Below, one piece after another: positions 10,983 to 20,758 of a DNA stretch of 64,000 nt. This stretch comes from Vitrella brassicaformis (Eukaryota; Sar; Vitrellaceae), in assembly GCA_001179505.1 (NCBI GenBank), contig CDMY01001040.1, positions 114,699 to 178,698 of the forward strand, read 5' to 3'. How positions within the stretch are numbered: the first letter of the stretch is position 1; every line of letters begins with the position of its first letter. The position numbers were made by a program, and so were the translations under genes. Below the pieces are notes generated by a model. It saw only the letters and a list, made by a program, of their open reading frames with translations. It searched no databases and had not been told where the DNA came from.

Positions 10983-12581
10983 CTATGTGGTTTCGGGTGC
11001 GGCTGTCGGCAGAGGGGGAGGCAGGAAGCGCGCGGCAAGAAAAGCTGCAGGGATATACATGTCTCGGAGGCGTATGCAGCGGGGGCGAGATGAGGGGCAA
11101 TCTTGAAGTGCTCGTGCGCCGCACTCACACACTGGCTCTTCTCGCTATCGGTGAACTCCGGCCCAGGGGCTTTGCTGGCCAGCGTGACCACGGCAAGCTG
11201 GAAGGCCGTGAAGCTCAACTCATTGGCCTCGATCTTCCTGTCCTCCTCGTTGCCGGCCGAGACAGGGCTCCAGTATGTGCGCTGGATCGTCACCGGTGCC
11301 AGCAGTTCCGACACGTCGAAGTCGGCACACAGCTGCTGGAAACCCGACAGGGGCAAGGAGTGGCCGCCGCGTGCGTTGTGGGTGAAGAGCTGCTTCACGC
11401 GGGGGCGGATTGATGCGAGCAGCTCCTTGACCAGGGGGTCGGTGTTGATGGCCTTGACCTTCGCGGTCCCTGTGGTGTGGTCCTTGGCAACGGTTGCGTC
11501 GTATAGGGGTTTGAGGATGTGAGTGGTGAGGAGGACCATGGGCGAGGGGTTCCCGCTCTCCATCGCCGCATGAACCTCGCGAGGCAACTCCTTCAACGCC
11601 TGGAAACACACACAAAAGCGAGACATGGACGTTTCTGGTTTGGGCGAGTGTATTGTATGTGTCCTTTTCTCATCGACCTTTAGCCACTGGTGCAGCTCCA
11701 TGTGATGCCTTGTGCTGCGCACCACCCCAGCCCCCACCCCGGCCCTCCTCTCATCCTCGCCCTTGTCACCCTGCGACGGCACGGCACTCAGCGCCGTCTT
11801 GGGCAGTGTGGTGGCGGCATTGGTGTGTCGCACGAACAGCAGGTCGGCCTGCACCTGGGTGAGGGCCGGGGCGGGCAGCACGCGAAGGGGCCGGGCGGAT
11901 GTTGCTGCTGTCTTGGTTGGCGGTGTCGTTGGTCAATTCTGGAGAGAGAGGCGTGAGGCCACAATGCCCGTCTCACGGAGGAAGCGGGCAAACTTGGCGG
12001 ATGAGAGGTGAGTGCGGTTCAGGGGATCTGCAGCACATTCAGTGAGGGAGGGGGGAGACACAGACAGACAGACAGACAGACAGACAACACCCCGCTGCAA
12101 TTGCAGGGATCCACAACAATAGCAGCAGGAGACACACTTACTGACCAGAGCCGCGGGGGCTGGAGGGCGGTCCCGTACTTGACATTGGCCGCCAGAACCA
12201 TAACGTCCAGAAAGCGACGAAGGCTCATCTGCACCACCCCACACAGCAACAAAAGCACCACCTACCGGCAGCACGGCACACTCCCTTGCCTAAATGCATT
12301 ACCTTTGGCTGTTTGCCGGTGACTTTTGTGAAAAGGAAGTCCAGTTTGGCCGGCGTGAGGAACTGATTGAAGAGACAGGAGTCGATGGCCATCCGCTGCA
12401 GCTTCGACGACTTGAGAGACTCCGCTGCGGTCCAGCTGCGGTTCGCCAGCACATTGGACCCTCCTTCGCTTGAATAAAAGTGATACCAAAGGGGAAGGCC
12501 AGAGGCATACCAACGTCTTCTCTGTCGCCGGACGGTCCAGCTTGACAGGCGAGTCAGACTACTGAAAATTCGCTCCGACAT
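10983..12581 (-). CDS. Three-repeat p25-alpha (TPPP)-like / EF-hand-like protein
   Basis: p25-alpha proteins are small microtubule-associated factors built on an EF-hand-like fold; in alveolates related proteins occur in cytoskeletal and flagellar settings. ATG at 12581-12579 opens a short basic first exon. I read three related repeats. Repeat 1 has LKSSKLQRMAIDSCL then LTPAKLDFLFTKVTGKQPK and SLRRFLDVMVLAANVKYG over a spliced junction (about 12420-12180). Repeat 2 has HLSSAKFARFLRETGIVA (about 11985) with a long A/P-rich insert. Repeat 3 has LPLSGFQQLCADFDVSELL and ELSFTAFQLAVVTLASKA (about 11350-11160). A final exon gives a stop at 10983-10985. The gene lies between a truncated EngB fragment and the module array, so it is flanked by rearrangement breakpoints. 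The family call rests on repeat pattern alone. Confidence 0.5.
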
Positions 12582-12829
12582 GGCATTGCCCGACTGCCTG
12601 CAATCCCGCCTGGTGCGAACAGGTGGGTTGTGGGCTTCATCGCGTCTCTTGTGCTGAAGCGAGAAAGGAAAACGCTACTCAGAGCTTTGAGAGCCGAGAC
12701 GCCCCCAGGGTCGATTCTCGACCCGAGACGGGACACGCGAAATGGAAAAAATTATCTGCAAGGTCTACCCAAGAATATGGTGGCGCTCTATCATTCGGGT
12801 TCAAGAAAGCACATGAGCAGGACGTCGCC

Positions 12830-13666
12830 ACCGTCGCGCGTCCGTCGCGTCGACGGCAGCTCCCCCAGGCGGCAGCTCGTCGAGTCTGCTGCAGCTGCAG
12901 CGGACGAAGAGCCTGGACGACATCCCCGAGGTCTCATCGGAGGAGGCCTCGGAGGTGGACGCCCAGGACAACTGCGGTCCACTGCCTGAGTGGGCAAAGC
13001 GAGGTCAGGGAAGGGAAAGCAAAGAGCGAGAGAAATGGCCTTTCATGGATCATTCCGTCTTTCTTCATTGTTGCAGACATCGAGAGCGGCTGCCATTTGT
13101 GCATCGATGGCATGCCAAGGAAACGGCCGAGTGGGTGAAGCGCGGTGAGAAACACGGACACTTATCACTACGCACGGAAGAAAGACACAGACTAGACTTG
13201 GATGATTGGCGCACGCAAAGCCGTCTTTTTTCTTTCGACCTGTTCGATACAGCCATCATGAGGAGCATCGGGCCCTGGCTCGATGAAGGGGTCGACGAGG
13301 AGGCAGGTAAGGAGAGTGATACTCATTGACGATGCGTGTGCTTATTCATGGCTGTATTTCTGTGTTGATCGGCTCTTGTGTGCTGTGCTGTATGCAGAGC
13401 CGGCCAAGCCCCCGCCAAAGAGCACCGCCACGCCCGCAAGAATCCTTCTGCCCAACCGCTTCACCAAGGAGGACGACACCATCGTGTACAAGACGTACCC
13501 GGGGAAGAGGATGACTTGGTGGCAGCGGCTCCGGCGGGCGTTGCGGGTGGGGTGTGTCTCGTGCGGCGCCAGAAAGCCGCCCCGACCTCGGCTCCCCACC
13601 GCAACGGTGCCCCAACAGGTCCGCACCACGGACCGCTGCCCGGGTCTTGCCAAGACCCCATGGTGA
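12830..13666 (+). pseudogene. Modular gene unit 2 (A-B-C-D), frameshift in B
   Basis: Exon A ends with KSLDDIPEV and GPLPEWAKRG (about 12845-12996). Exon B (about 13079-13144) encodes DIESGCHLCIDGMP, then loses one base relative to the intact copies, so the WVKRG end is out of frame. Exon C (about 13248-13307) encodes RSIGPWLDEGVDEEA. Exon D (13398-13666) is complete: P-rich start, WWQRLRRALRVGC, CGARKPP and the terminal KTPW-stop. The start codon is not apparent; the unit begins about 250 bases from the divergent p25-alpha-like gene. Confidence 0.45.
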
Positions 13667-13699
13667 TGGGCGGGTGGGATTGGATGAAGGGAGGGCTTG

Positions 13700-15052
13700 T
13701 CACGCCTCGACCTCGGGGGTGGACGTGGACGCCCACGACAGGGGCGGTCCACTGCCTGAGTGGGCCAAACGCGGTCAGGAAAGGAAAGGGGGCAGAAAGG
13801 GAGAGATGAATAGACTTGATGGTTTCGTCTTTATCAGACCTCGGGAGCTCATTCGGCATCGACGACTTGCCGAGGAGACGGCCGAGTGGGTCAAAAGAGG
13901 TGAGAGAGACGGGTATCTGTCTGTCTGTACACACGAGGAAAGACACAGACTTGGATGATTGACGCACGCACAAAGCCGTCTTCTTTGTTTCTACCTGTTC
14001 GATACAGACCTGATGAGGAGCAGCGGGCCGTGGATCGATGAGGGGATCGACGAGGGAGGTAAGGAGAGTGACACTCACTGGGTGCATGTGCTTATTCATC
14101 GCTGTATGTATGTGTTGACTGGCTGTGTGCTGTGCTGTATGTGCTGCATGCAGAGCCAGCCACGGCCACCACCGACCGACGCGCGTCCGTCGCCTCGACG
14201 GCAGCTCCCCCCGGCGGCCGCTCGTCCAGCCTGCTGCACCTGCAGCAGACGGGCAGCCTCGACGACATCCCCGAGCTCTCAAGGGGGGAGACCTTGGGGA
14301 TGGAGGTGGACGACAAGGGCGACCCACTGCCAGAGTGGGCAATGCGCGGTCAGAGAAGGGAAAGGAGGCAGGGAGGGAGAGAGATGCGAAAACCTTACAT
14401 AAGTGGATTATTCCGTCTTTGTTCATCCTTGCAGACATCGAGAAGGGCAGCGGCTCATGGCTCGATGATATGCCCGAGGAGACGGAGGAGTGGGTGAAGC
14501 GCGGTGAGAGATACGGACATCTGTCTGCACACACGAAAAGAGACACAGACTTGGATGATGGAAGCATGAAGCCGTCTTGTTTGTTTCTACCTGTTCGATA
14601 CAGACCTGATGAGGAGCATCGGGCCGTGGCTCGATGAAGGGGTCGACAAGGAGGAGGGAGGTGAGGAGAGTGATACTCATTGGCGGTGCGTGTGGAAATT
14701 CATCACTGTATGTATGTGCTGATTGGCTCTGTGTGCTGTGCTGTATGCAGAGCCGCCCAAGCCGCCACCCAAGAGCACTCCCACGCCCGCAAGAGTGCTG
14801 CCCCCCATCCGCCGCACCAAGGAGGACGACACCGTCATGTACAAGACATACCCGGGGGAGCGGAAGACGTGGTGGAATATATATCGACTGCGGCGCGCGC
14901 TTTCGGGGGGGTGTGCCTCTTGCGGGGCCAGGAAGCCCCCCCGGCGTCCGCTCCTTACCATCGACATGTCCCAACGAGTCCACACCCCGGACCGATGCCC
15001 CGGCCTGCTGAAGACCCCATGGTGGGTGAGTGGAGTGGGTCAAGAGAGGTGA
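13700..15052 (+). pseudogene. Modular units 3 and 4 in series (A-B-C then A-B-C-D), stop of D lost
   Basis: A 5'-truncated exon A (ending GPLPEWAKRG, about 13776) is followed by an exon B with a one-base loss (about 13839) and exon C (about 14008-14061). An intact A (about 14155-14349), B (about 14434-14502, DIEKGSGSWLDDMPEETEEW), C (about 14605-14661) and D (14751 onward) then follow. The A exon here is entered by the same kind of CAG acceptor and G-AG codon join that normally leads into D. At the end of D, KTPW is not followed by TGA. The sequence runs on as TGGGTGAGTGGAGTGGGTCAAG, which looks like a fusion to the end of a B exon, and stops at 15052. Confidence 0.45.
14273..14690. repeat. 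Near-identical direct repeat, copy 1 (exons A end, B, C with introns)
   Basis: The stretch matches 16985-17395 almost base for base, introns included. It spans the A exon end, intron, B exon, intron and C exon. The lack of intron divergence implies a recent duplication or gene conversion between modules about 2.7 kb apart. Confidence 0.8.
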
Positions 15053-15147
15053 GAGAGCCGGACATCTGTCTGCACACACAAAGAGAGACACAGACTTGGA
15101 TGATGGGCGCACAAATCTGTCTTATTTGTTTCTACCTGTTCGATACA

Positions 15148-15431
15148 GCCATCATCAGCAGCATCGGGACGTGGCTGGATGATGGGCTCGACGACGAGGA
15201 GAAAGGTAAAGAGAGTGACACTCACTGACGATGCGTGTGCATTTTTATGTGCCGATTGGCTGTGTGTGCTGTGCTCTGTCTGCAGAGCCAGCCAAACCCC
15301 CACCCAAGAGCACCCCCACGCCCGCCACAGTCGTCCCCCCCCACCGCTCCACCAAGGACGACAACGCCAAGTTGGACCGACGAGTCCACACGACCGATCG
15401 ATGCCCCGACCTGCTCAAGACCCCATGGTGA
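15148..15431 (+). pseudogene. Modular C-D remnant with internally deleted D exon
   Basis: Exon C (about 15149-15206) encodes SSIGTWLDDGLDDEE. Exon D (15285-15431) keeps the P-rich start (KPPPKSTPTPATVVPP) and the end (RVHTTDRCPDLLKTPW-stop), but the central WWQRLRRAL and CASCGARKPP block is missing. From 15480 to 15600 pieces of a D exon recur in the wrong order (the CGxRKPP part before the ARILPP part), so this is a scrambled remnant. Confidence 0.45.
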
Positions 15432-15599
15432 TGGGCGCGGGGGATGGGAGCAAGGGGAGGGAAGGAGGGAGGGAGGGGGTCAGCAGGCAGGCTGTAGGCC
15501 ATGCGGCGCAGGAAAGCCGCCCCGGCCTCAACTCCCCACAGCCAGCAAGAATCCTACCGCCCCACCGCGACTCGAAGGAGGACAAGAGACGAGGGCGTG

Positions 15600-15935
15600 T
15601 GTGGCATTATTGCTGCCTACATTTTATATTTGTTGTACACTTTTGACACATAGCCATGCAGCCTGTGTCGATGGTCGACAGACAGACAGACAGACAGACG
15701 GACCAACCGACTGACTGCCCATGCTGAATGGACGATATACAGCGTCTGGCTTCAAGGGCTGCAGGGCTGCAGGTGGGAAGAGGGGAAAGGAAAGGAGACA
15801 GAGAAAGAGGAGCCAGCCATCGACCGACAGCTCTAGCTCTGGTCCGTCTCCCGTTTCTCTTTCTCGTTTCTCTCTCCTCTACAGGCGTGCGGGCCTTTTG
15901 CAGAAATGAATGATTCCGTCTCTGTTCATTCCTAC
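15600..15935. other. Stretch between module remnants, no gene seen
   Basis: It contains a GACA run (about 15675-15700), TC/CTCT-rich sequence before 15890 and a short block (about 15600-15645, attattgctgcctacat core) that recurs at 17880-17915 after the last unit of the array. The recurrence marks it as part of the duplicated material. Confidence 0.5.
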
Positions 15936-15937
15936 AG

Positions 15938-16902
15938 ACATCGAGAAGGGCTGCGGCCAATCCGGCATCGACGACATGCCCGAGGAGACGGAGGAGTGGG
16001 TGAAGCGGGGTGAGAGAGATGGACATATATCTGCTCACACGAAGAGAGACACAGACTTGGATGACGGACGGGCGCACCAAGCCGGCTTCTTTGTTTCTAC
16101 CTGTTCGATACAGACATGCTGAGGTGCATCGGGCCGTGGATCGATGAGGGGGTCGACGAGAAGGAGGAAGGTAAGGAGAGTGACATTCACTGACGGTGCA
16201 AGTGGTATTTCATCGCTGTATGTATGTGTCGATTGGCTCTGTGTGCTGTGCTGCATGCAGAGCCAAGGGGACAGCCCTCGGGGGTGGACCTGCGTGACAT
16301 GGACGCTCTGCTGTCAGAGCTGGGCGAACGAGGTCAGGGAACGGAAAGAGGGAGAGACAGAGAGATGAGATAGATCAAGTTGGATGATTCCGTTCCTGTC
16401 TTTTCATCGCTACAGAGATCGAGAGCTGCTGCCGCCTGTCGATCGAGGACCGTCCTGAGAAGACGGACGAGTGGACGAAGCGCGGTGAGAAAAGCGACCA
16501 CTTATCAGTAGACACGGAGAGACACGGAGAGAGACAGAGACTTGAAGGACGCACGAAGTTGTTTTCCTTGTTCCTGCCTGTTCATCGCAGCACTCACCAC
16601 GCACAGCCTCGAGCTGTGGATCGACGAGGGGATCTTCGACGACGCCAAAGGTGATGGCATGACAGATAGACAGTGATGGGCTGAGTAGGGCAGGGAACAA
16701 TGCATCCAATCATGTGGCCAATGATGTGGTGTCTTCTTTGCCTGCAGCCTCACAGCACCCGCCCAAGGCCACCCCCACGCCGGCACGAGTTCTGCGCCCG
16801 CACCGCCGCTCGAAGGAGGACGACGATATCACCTACAAGACATACCACCGCGAGGAAGGGAATGGAGGCAGAGAGAGAGAGAGAGAGGGAAAGATGAAAT
16901 AG
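15938..16902 (+). pseudogene. Modular unit 5 (B-C-A-B-C-D), D truncated in a GA repeat
   Basis: Exon B (about 15939-16011, QSGIDDMPEETEEWVKRG) and exon C (about 16115-16170, LRCIGPWIDEGVDEKEEG) are intact. A short A-like exon (about 16261-16333, PSGVDLRDMDALLSELGERG), a diverged B (about 16415-16483, LSIEDRPEKTDEWTKRG), a diverged C (about 16593-16651, HSLELWIDEGIFDDAKG) and the first third of D (from 16748) follow. The D exon runs from ITYKTYHRE into a GA repeat and stops at 16902, losing the WW and Cys blocks. The diverged B and C resemble those of unit 7 at 19.1-19.3 kb more than their neighbours. Confidence 0.45.
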
Positions 16903-16939
16903 ACTTGGATGCATGGTTCTGTCTTTGTTCATTCCTACA

Positions 16940-17719
16940 GACATCGAAGAGGGCTGCGGCCAATACGGCATCGACGACATCCCCGAGGTCTCAAGGGGGG
17001 AGACCTTGGGGATGGAGGTGAACGACAAGGGCGACCCACTGCCAGAGTGGGCAATGCGCGGTCAGAGAAGGGAAAGGAGGCAGGGAGGGAGAGAGATGCG
17101 AAAACCTTACATAAGTGGATTATTCCGTCTTTGTTCATCCTTGCAGACATCGAGAAGGGCAGCGGCTCATGGCTCGATGATATGCCCGAGGAGACGGAGG
17201 AGTGGGTGAAGCGCGGTGAGAGATACGGACATCTGTCTGCACACACGAAAAGAGACACAGACTTGGATGATGGCCGCATAAAGCCGTCTTGTTTGTTCCT
17301 ACCTGTTCGATACAGACCTGATGAGGAGCAGCGGGCCGTGGCTCGATGAAGGGGTCGACGAGGAGGAGGGAGGTGAGGAGAGTGACACTCACTGACGATG
17401 CGTGTGCTTATTCGTTGCTGTATGTATGCGTTGATTGGCTATGTGTGCTCTGTATGCAGCGGGCCGACGGCAGCCGCCAAAAGCCACGCCCAAGGCCACG
17501 CCCAAGCCCCCGCCCAGAAGCACCCCCACGCCCGCAAAAGTCCTGCCTCCCAGCCGCCGCACCAAGGACCACAATAACATCACCTACAGCGGAAGACTTG
17601 GTGACAGCGCTTGCGGCGAGCGCTGTCCCGAGGATGCGCATCCTGCGGCGCCAGAAAGCCGCCCCGCCCTCAACCCCCCACCGCCAAGGTTGCGGCGACA
17701 GGTGCAGACGACGGACTGA
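16940..17719 (+). pseudogene. Modular unit 6 (B/A hybrid exon, B, C, D), frameshifted D
   Basis: The first exon (about 16941-17064) starts as a B exon (DIEEGCGQYGIDD) and continues as an A exon (IPEVSRGETLGMEV, then GDPLPEWAMRG). Recombination appears to have occurred at the shared GACGACATC-CCGAGG core. Exon B (about 17145-17213) and C (about 17314-17372) are nearly identical to those at 14.4-14.7 kb. Exon D (from 17460) has an extended KATPKATPKPPPRSTPTP start, but is frameshifted after ITYS, so the CGARKPP block is read in the wrong frame; it stops at 17719. Confidence 0.45.
16985..17395. repeat. Near-identical direct repeat, copy 2
   Basis: This is the partner of 14273-14690, same orientation, with only a few substitutions across exons and introns. 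Confidence 0.8.
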
Positions 17720-18077
17720 TGCCCGGACCTTGTCAAGACTCCCTGGGGCATATGGCCGAGAGGAAAGGAGGGTGTTGACTTGCTTGCTTGGGATAGAGAT
17801 GTCCGTACGTTGGGCGCTTTCAGTGTGTATTCGTGTGTGCTCGGGGCTGTCGAGGTGCCATTTTTGGGGGGAAGGTGCCACCATTGCTGCCTACATTCTA
17901 TATTTGTTGTCCGTGCCTCTTCTGAGCCTGTCTGTGTGTGGAAACACAAGACAAACAATCGACATATACAGTCAATCGGCAGAGAGAGGTGCTAGCGACC
18001 GCTGCTCACTCTGTACCTCCGGGATAAGCGTGAAAAAGAGCTGGCACATCACCGTTTGAATCACTCTGGCATCCTCG

Positions 18078-18500
18078 TCTATGCCAGCTGGGCCAAGCTT
18101 CGGTGCTCTTCTATGTGGCCATGATTGCGCCACAGGGGCGTGCTGTCGGCGTGGCGAGGGATGGGTGGCGCTGCCAGGGGTCTCGTGCTGCCCAAGACAG
18201 TCAAAATGTGGGGCATTGTAGTGCTGGCCAGGCTCGTGTGTGAGGCGGCCATTGCGTGGGGGATGGAGGGGGGAATGCGGGCGACACTGCTCCTCAGCAG
18301 TGACGCGGAAGGCGGCGCATCTGGCACCGCCATGGGGCTGTGGGGAGTGGCCTTGCGTGAGGCGATGATGGCTGCATGTGTGAGCGGTGTTGTGTTCGTG
18401 CTCCAGCTGGTTCGTGCTGACCTATAGGGATGTGTACCGGTCTGTCAGGGAGGTGAAAGACAGCATCGAGTCGGACAGGACGGCTGAAATGAAAAAGCAA
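18078..18500 (+). pseudogene. RFT1-like C-terminal fragment (right copy), frameshifted
   Basis: The sequence matches 8505-8950. Near its start it lacks about 13 bases in the GPTWPC-equivalent stretch and carries an extra base (gattgcgcc against gatgcgcc), breaking the frame. Downstream it is nearly identical to the left copy, down to the same TAG and the same open alternative tail. It begins abruptly and has no upstream exon, so it is the truncated end of the duplication. Confidence 0.75.
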
Positions 18501-18536
18501 ACGTGATCACTGGCAGCCATCATCTTAACTCGCGTC

Positions 18537-19647
18537 TTGCTGCGAGCTCGTGGGGGCGTGTCGGGGCGAGGAGACTGCGAAAGAGGTGAGTCACCGGTTC
18601 ATCCGCACTCCGACGCCACGACAGTGTATCCCTCCATCCATCCAGTCATCTCCTCCATGTGTGTGTTTCGTCAGATGATGGCCGAGATCAAGGCAAATCG
18701 GCCGCTGCCCTCGAGTGCTGCTGCTGGGGAGAGGGAGGGGAATGGGAGGGGGAGGGAGGGAAGGGGGTGGGGGAGGGGGAGAAGGGGAGGGCGGCAACGG
18801 CCGCCAGCGACCGGCGCCCCTCCGTCGCTTCAACGGCAGCCCCCCACGGCCGGTCATCGAGCCTGCTGCTGCAGCAGACGGGCAGCCTGGAGAGCATCCC
18901 CGAGGTCTCAGGGGGAGAGACCTCGGGGGTGGACGTGCATGCCAAGAGCGACCCGCTGTCCGAGCTGGGCGAGCGAGGTCAGGGAAGGGAAATGAGGCAG
19001 AGAGGGAGAGAGACGATAGAATTGCAGTGATTCCGTTTTTGTCTGTTCATCGCTACAGAGGTCGAGAAGTGCTGCCGCTTGTCCATCGAGGACACCTCCG
19101 AGAGCACAGGGGAATCGCTGAAGCGAGGTGAGAGAGACGGACATGTGTCTGCACACACGAAGAGAGACACAGACTTGGATGATGGGTGCACGCACAAAGC
19201 CGTCCTCTTTGTTTCTACCTGTTCGATACAGCGCTCACGACGTACAGCATCGAGCCCTGGCTCGACCAAGGGCTCGACGACGAGGAGGAGGAAGGTAAGG
19301 AGAGTGACACTCACTGGTGGCGCGTGTGCTTATTCATCGCTGTATATATGTGTTGATTGGCTCTGTGTGCTCTGTCTACAGCCTCACAACAGCCGCCAAA
19401 GGCCACGCCCACCCCAGCAAGAGTGCTCCCGCCCACCCGCCGCACCAAGGAGGACAACACCATCCACTACAAGTCCTACCCCCGGGAAATCAAGACATGG
19501 TGGAATCGAATGCGGCGGGTGCTGTCGGTGGGGTTTGCCTCATGCGGTGGAAGAATGCCGCCCCGATCTCGCCTACCCACCGCCACGGTGCGCCAAGAGG
19601 TTCAGACAACGGACCGATGCCCCCACCTTGCCAAGACCCCCTGGTGA
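18537..19647 (+). CDS. Modular gene unit 7 (A-B-C-D), the only fully open unit
   Basis: The product is not recognised. Exon A (18675-18977) has a G/E-rich lead, SLESIPEV and DPLSELGERG. Exon B (about 19060-19127) encodes CCRLSIEDTSESTGESLKRG. Exon C (about 19232-19294) encodes YSIEPWLDQGLDDEEEEG. Exon D (19382-19647) has QQPPKATPTPARVLPP, YPREIKTWWNRMRRVLSVGF, CGGRMPP and the terminal KTPW-stop. All junctions are G-phase-1 and no frameshift is visible. A short leading exon ending at about 18583 (GRGDCER) joins in frame, but its start codon is unclear. The protein would be about 220 residues: acidic W/D-rich middle, basic W/R/C-rich C-terminus, no clear signal or membrane segment. Confidence 0.5.
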
Positions 19648-19904
19648 TGGGCGCGGGGGGTTGAGGGAGGGAGGGAGGGAGGGGAGGGAGGGAGGGAAGG
19701 GACAGGGCGGGTTATTGTCCATGTGACGTGTGCCGTGGGTAATAAACAGTGTCTCAGACTTCATCCATGTGGCTTGTGTCGATGAATAAAGGCCTACCTA
19801 TGTCCGTCAACAAGATCACTATCACATCGTCTCAACACACAAGGCTACAGACACACGTCAGTCCCAATGTGTCACTAATGAGTCCACCCAGCCCGCTACC
19901 ACCT

Positions 19905-20724
19905 CTATCTGTGTGTCCTGGCTGGGGTCTCCCCCTTCTTGACGAGCTGCCGGCCGGCCGCTCTCCGGTGGTCGGAGGCGATGGCACTGAGTGAGCAGCG
20001 CAGCTCGGCCACACCGAGGTGCTCCCTGGCTGAGACGGCGTGGACGAACGGCCAGACCAACTCGGGCGGCAGCTGCTGAAGCGCCACCACCACGCGCATC
20101 ATCAGGCTGTGCAGATCCATCGGCTGCACGCACCCAAACCAACACACAACACACACACAGAGGCTGAATATCCCCTTGTCTGTCTGTGTCTGTTGTCTTG
20201 GTGCTGTTGTCACTACACACTTTGAGCAGGTCGACCTTTGTGAGCACCAGCTGAAGGATGACGGACCGACACAGACACCGCAGCAGAAAGATGACGTGGG
20301 ACACAAGAACCTGTCCGTCCTCGATGTTTCTGTCGTGCTGGCCCTCCCTCCGTCCCTGCCCTACTGACTGACCATGAGTCGTCTGCCCTTTTCTTGCAGC
20401 ATGTCCCACAGCCGCTCGTCGAGCTCCTCGGGCCCCCTGGTCGACTCGATCAGACACACCACCCGCTCCAGCCTCTTGGCACGAGTGAAGTACTCCTCCA
20501 TCAGCACTGCCCAGTCGTTCTTGATCTCCTGCACTCACACAGAACACATGACTGACCGGCATGGGGGCATCATTCCATCCACCCATGTGTGTCTGTCTTG
20601 TGGTGTGCTGTGTGGGGCATACAGACATACACACCTTTGGGACTTTGGCGAAGCCGTAGCCGGGGAGGTCGACGAGAGACAGGTGGTCCGACAGATCAAA
20701 GGTGAAGAGGTGGCGCGTGCGGCC

Positions 20725-20758
<34 letters not shown>

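Larger units (their letters stand above)
18078..20340. repeat. Segmental duplication, right copy
   Basis: This is the partner of 8505-10850. The left end is truncated inside RFT1. The right end continues into the complete EngB gene, while the left copy's EngB is truncated. That pattern is expected for a tandem duplication whose breakpoints fell inside two genes. About 7.2 kb of other sequence now separates the copies. Confidence 0.8.

Noticed and set aside
13461-14567. Minus-strand frame of 368 codons across the module array
   Set aside because: It runs antisense through D, A and B exons and their introns, so it is a shadow of the repeated modules.
8981-19647. CRISPR-like or transposon-array reading of the regular repeats
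   Set aside because: Repeat units are hundreds of bases long, contain exons and introns with splice signals, and show no short palindromic repeats, spacers or terminal inverted repeats.
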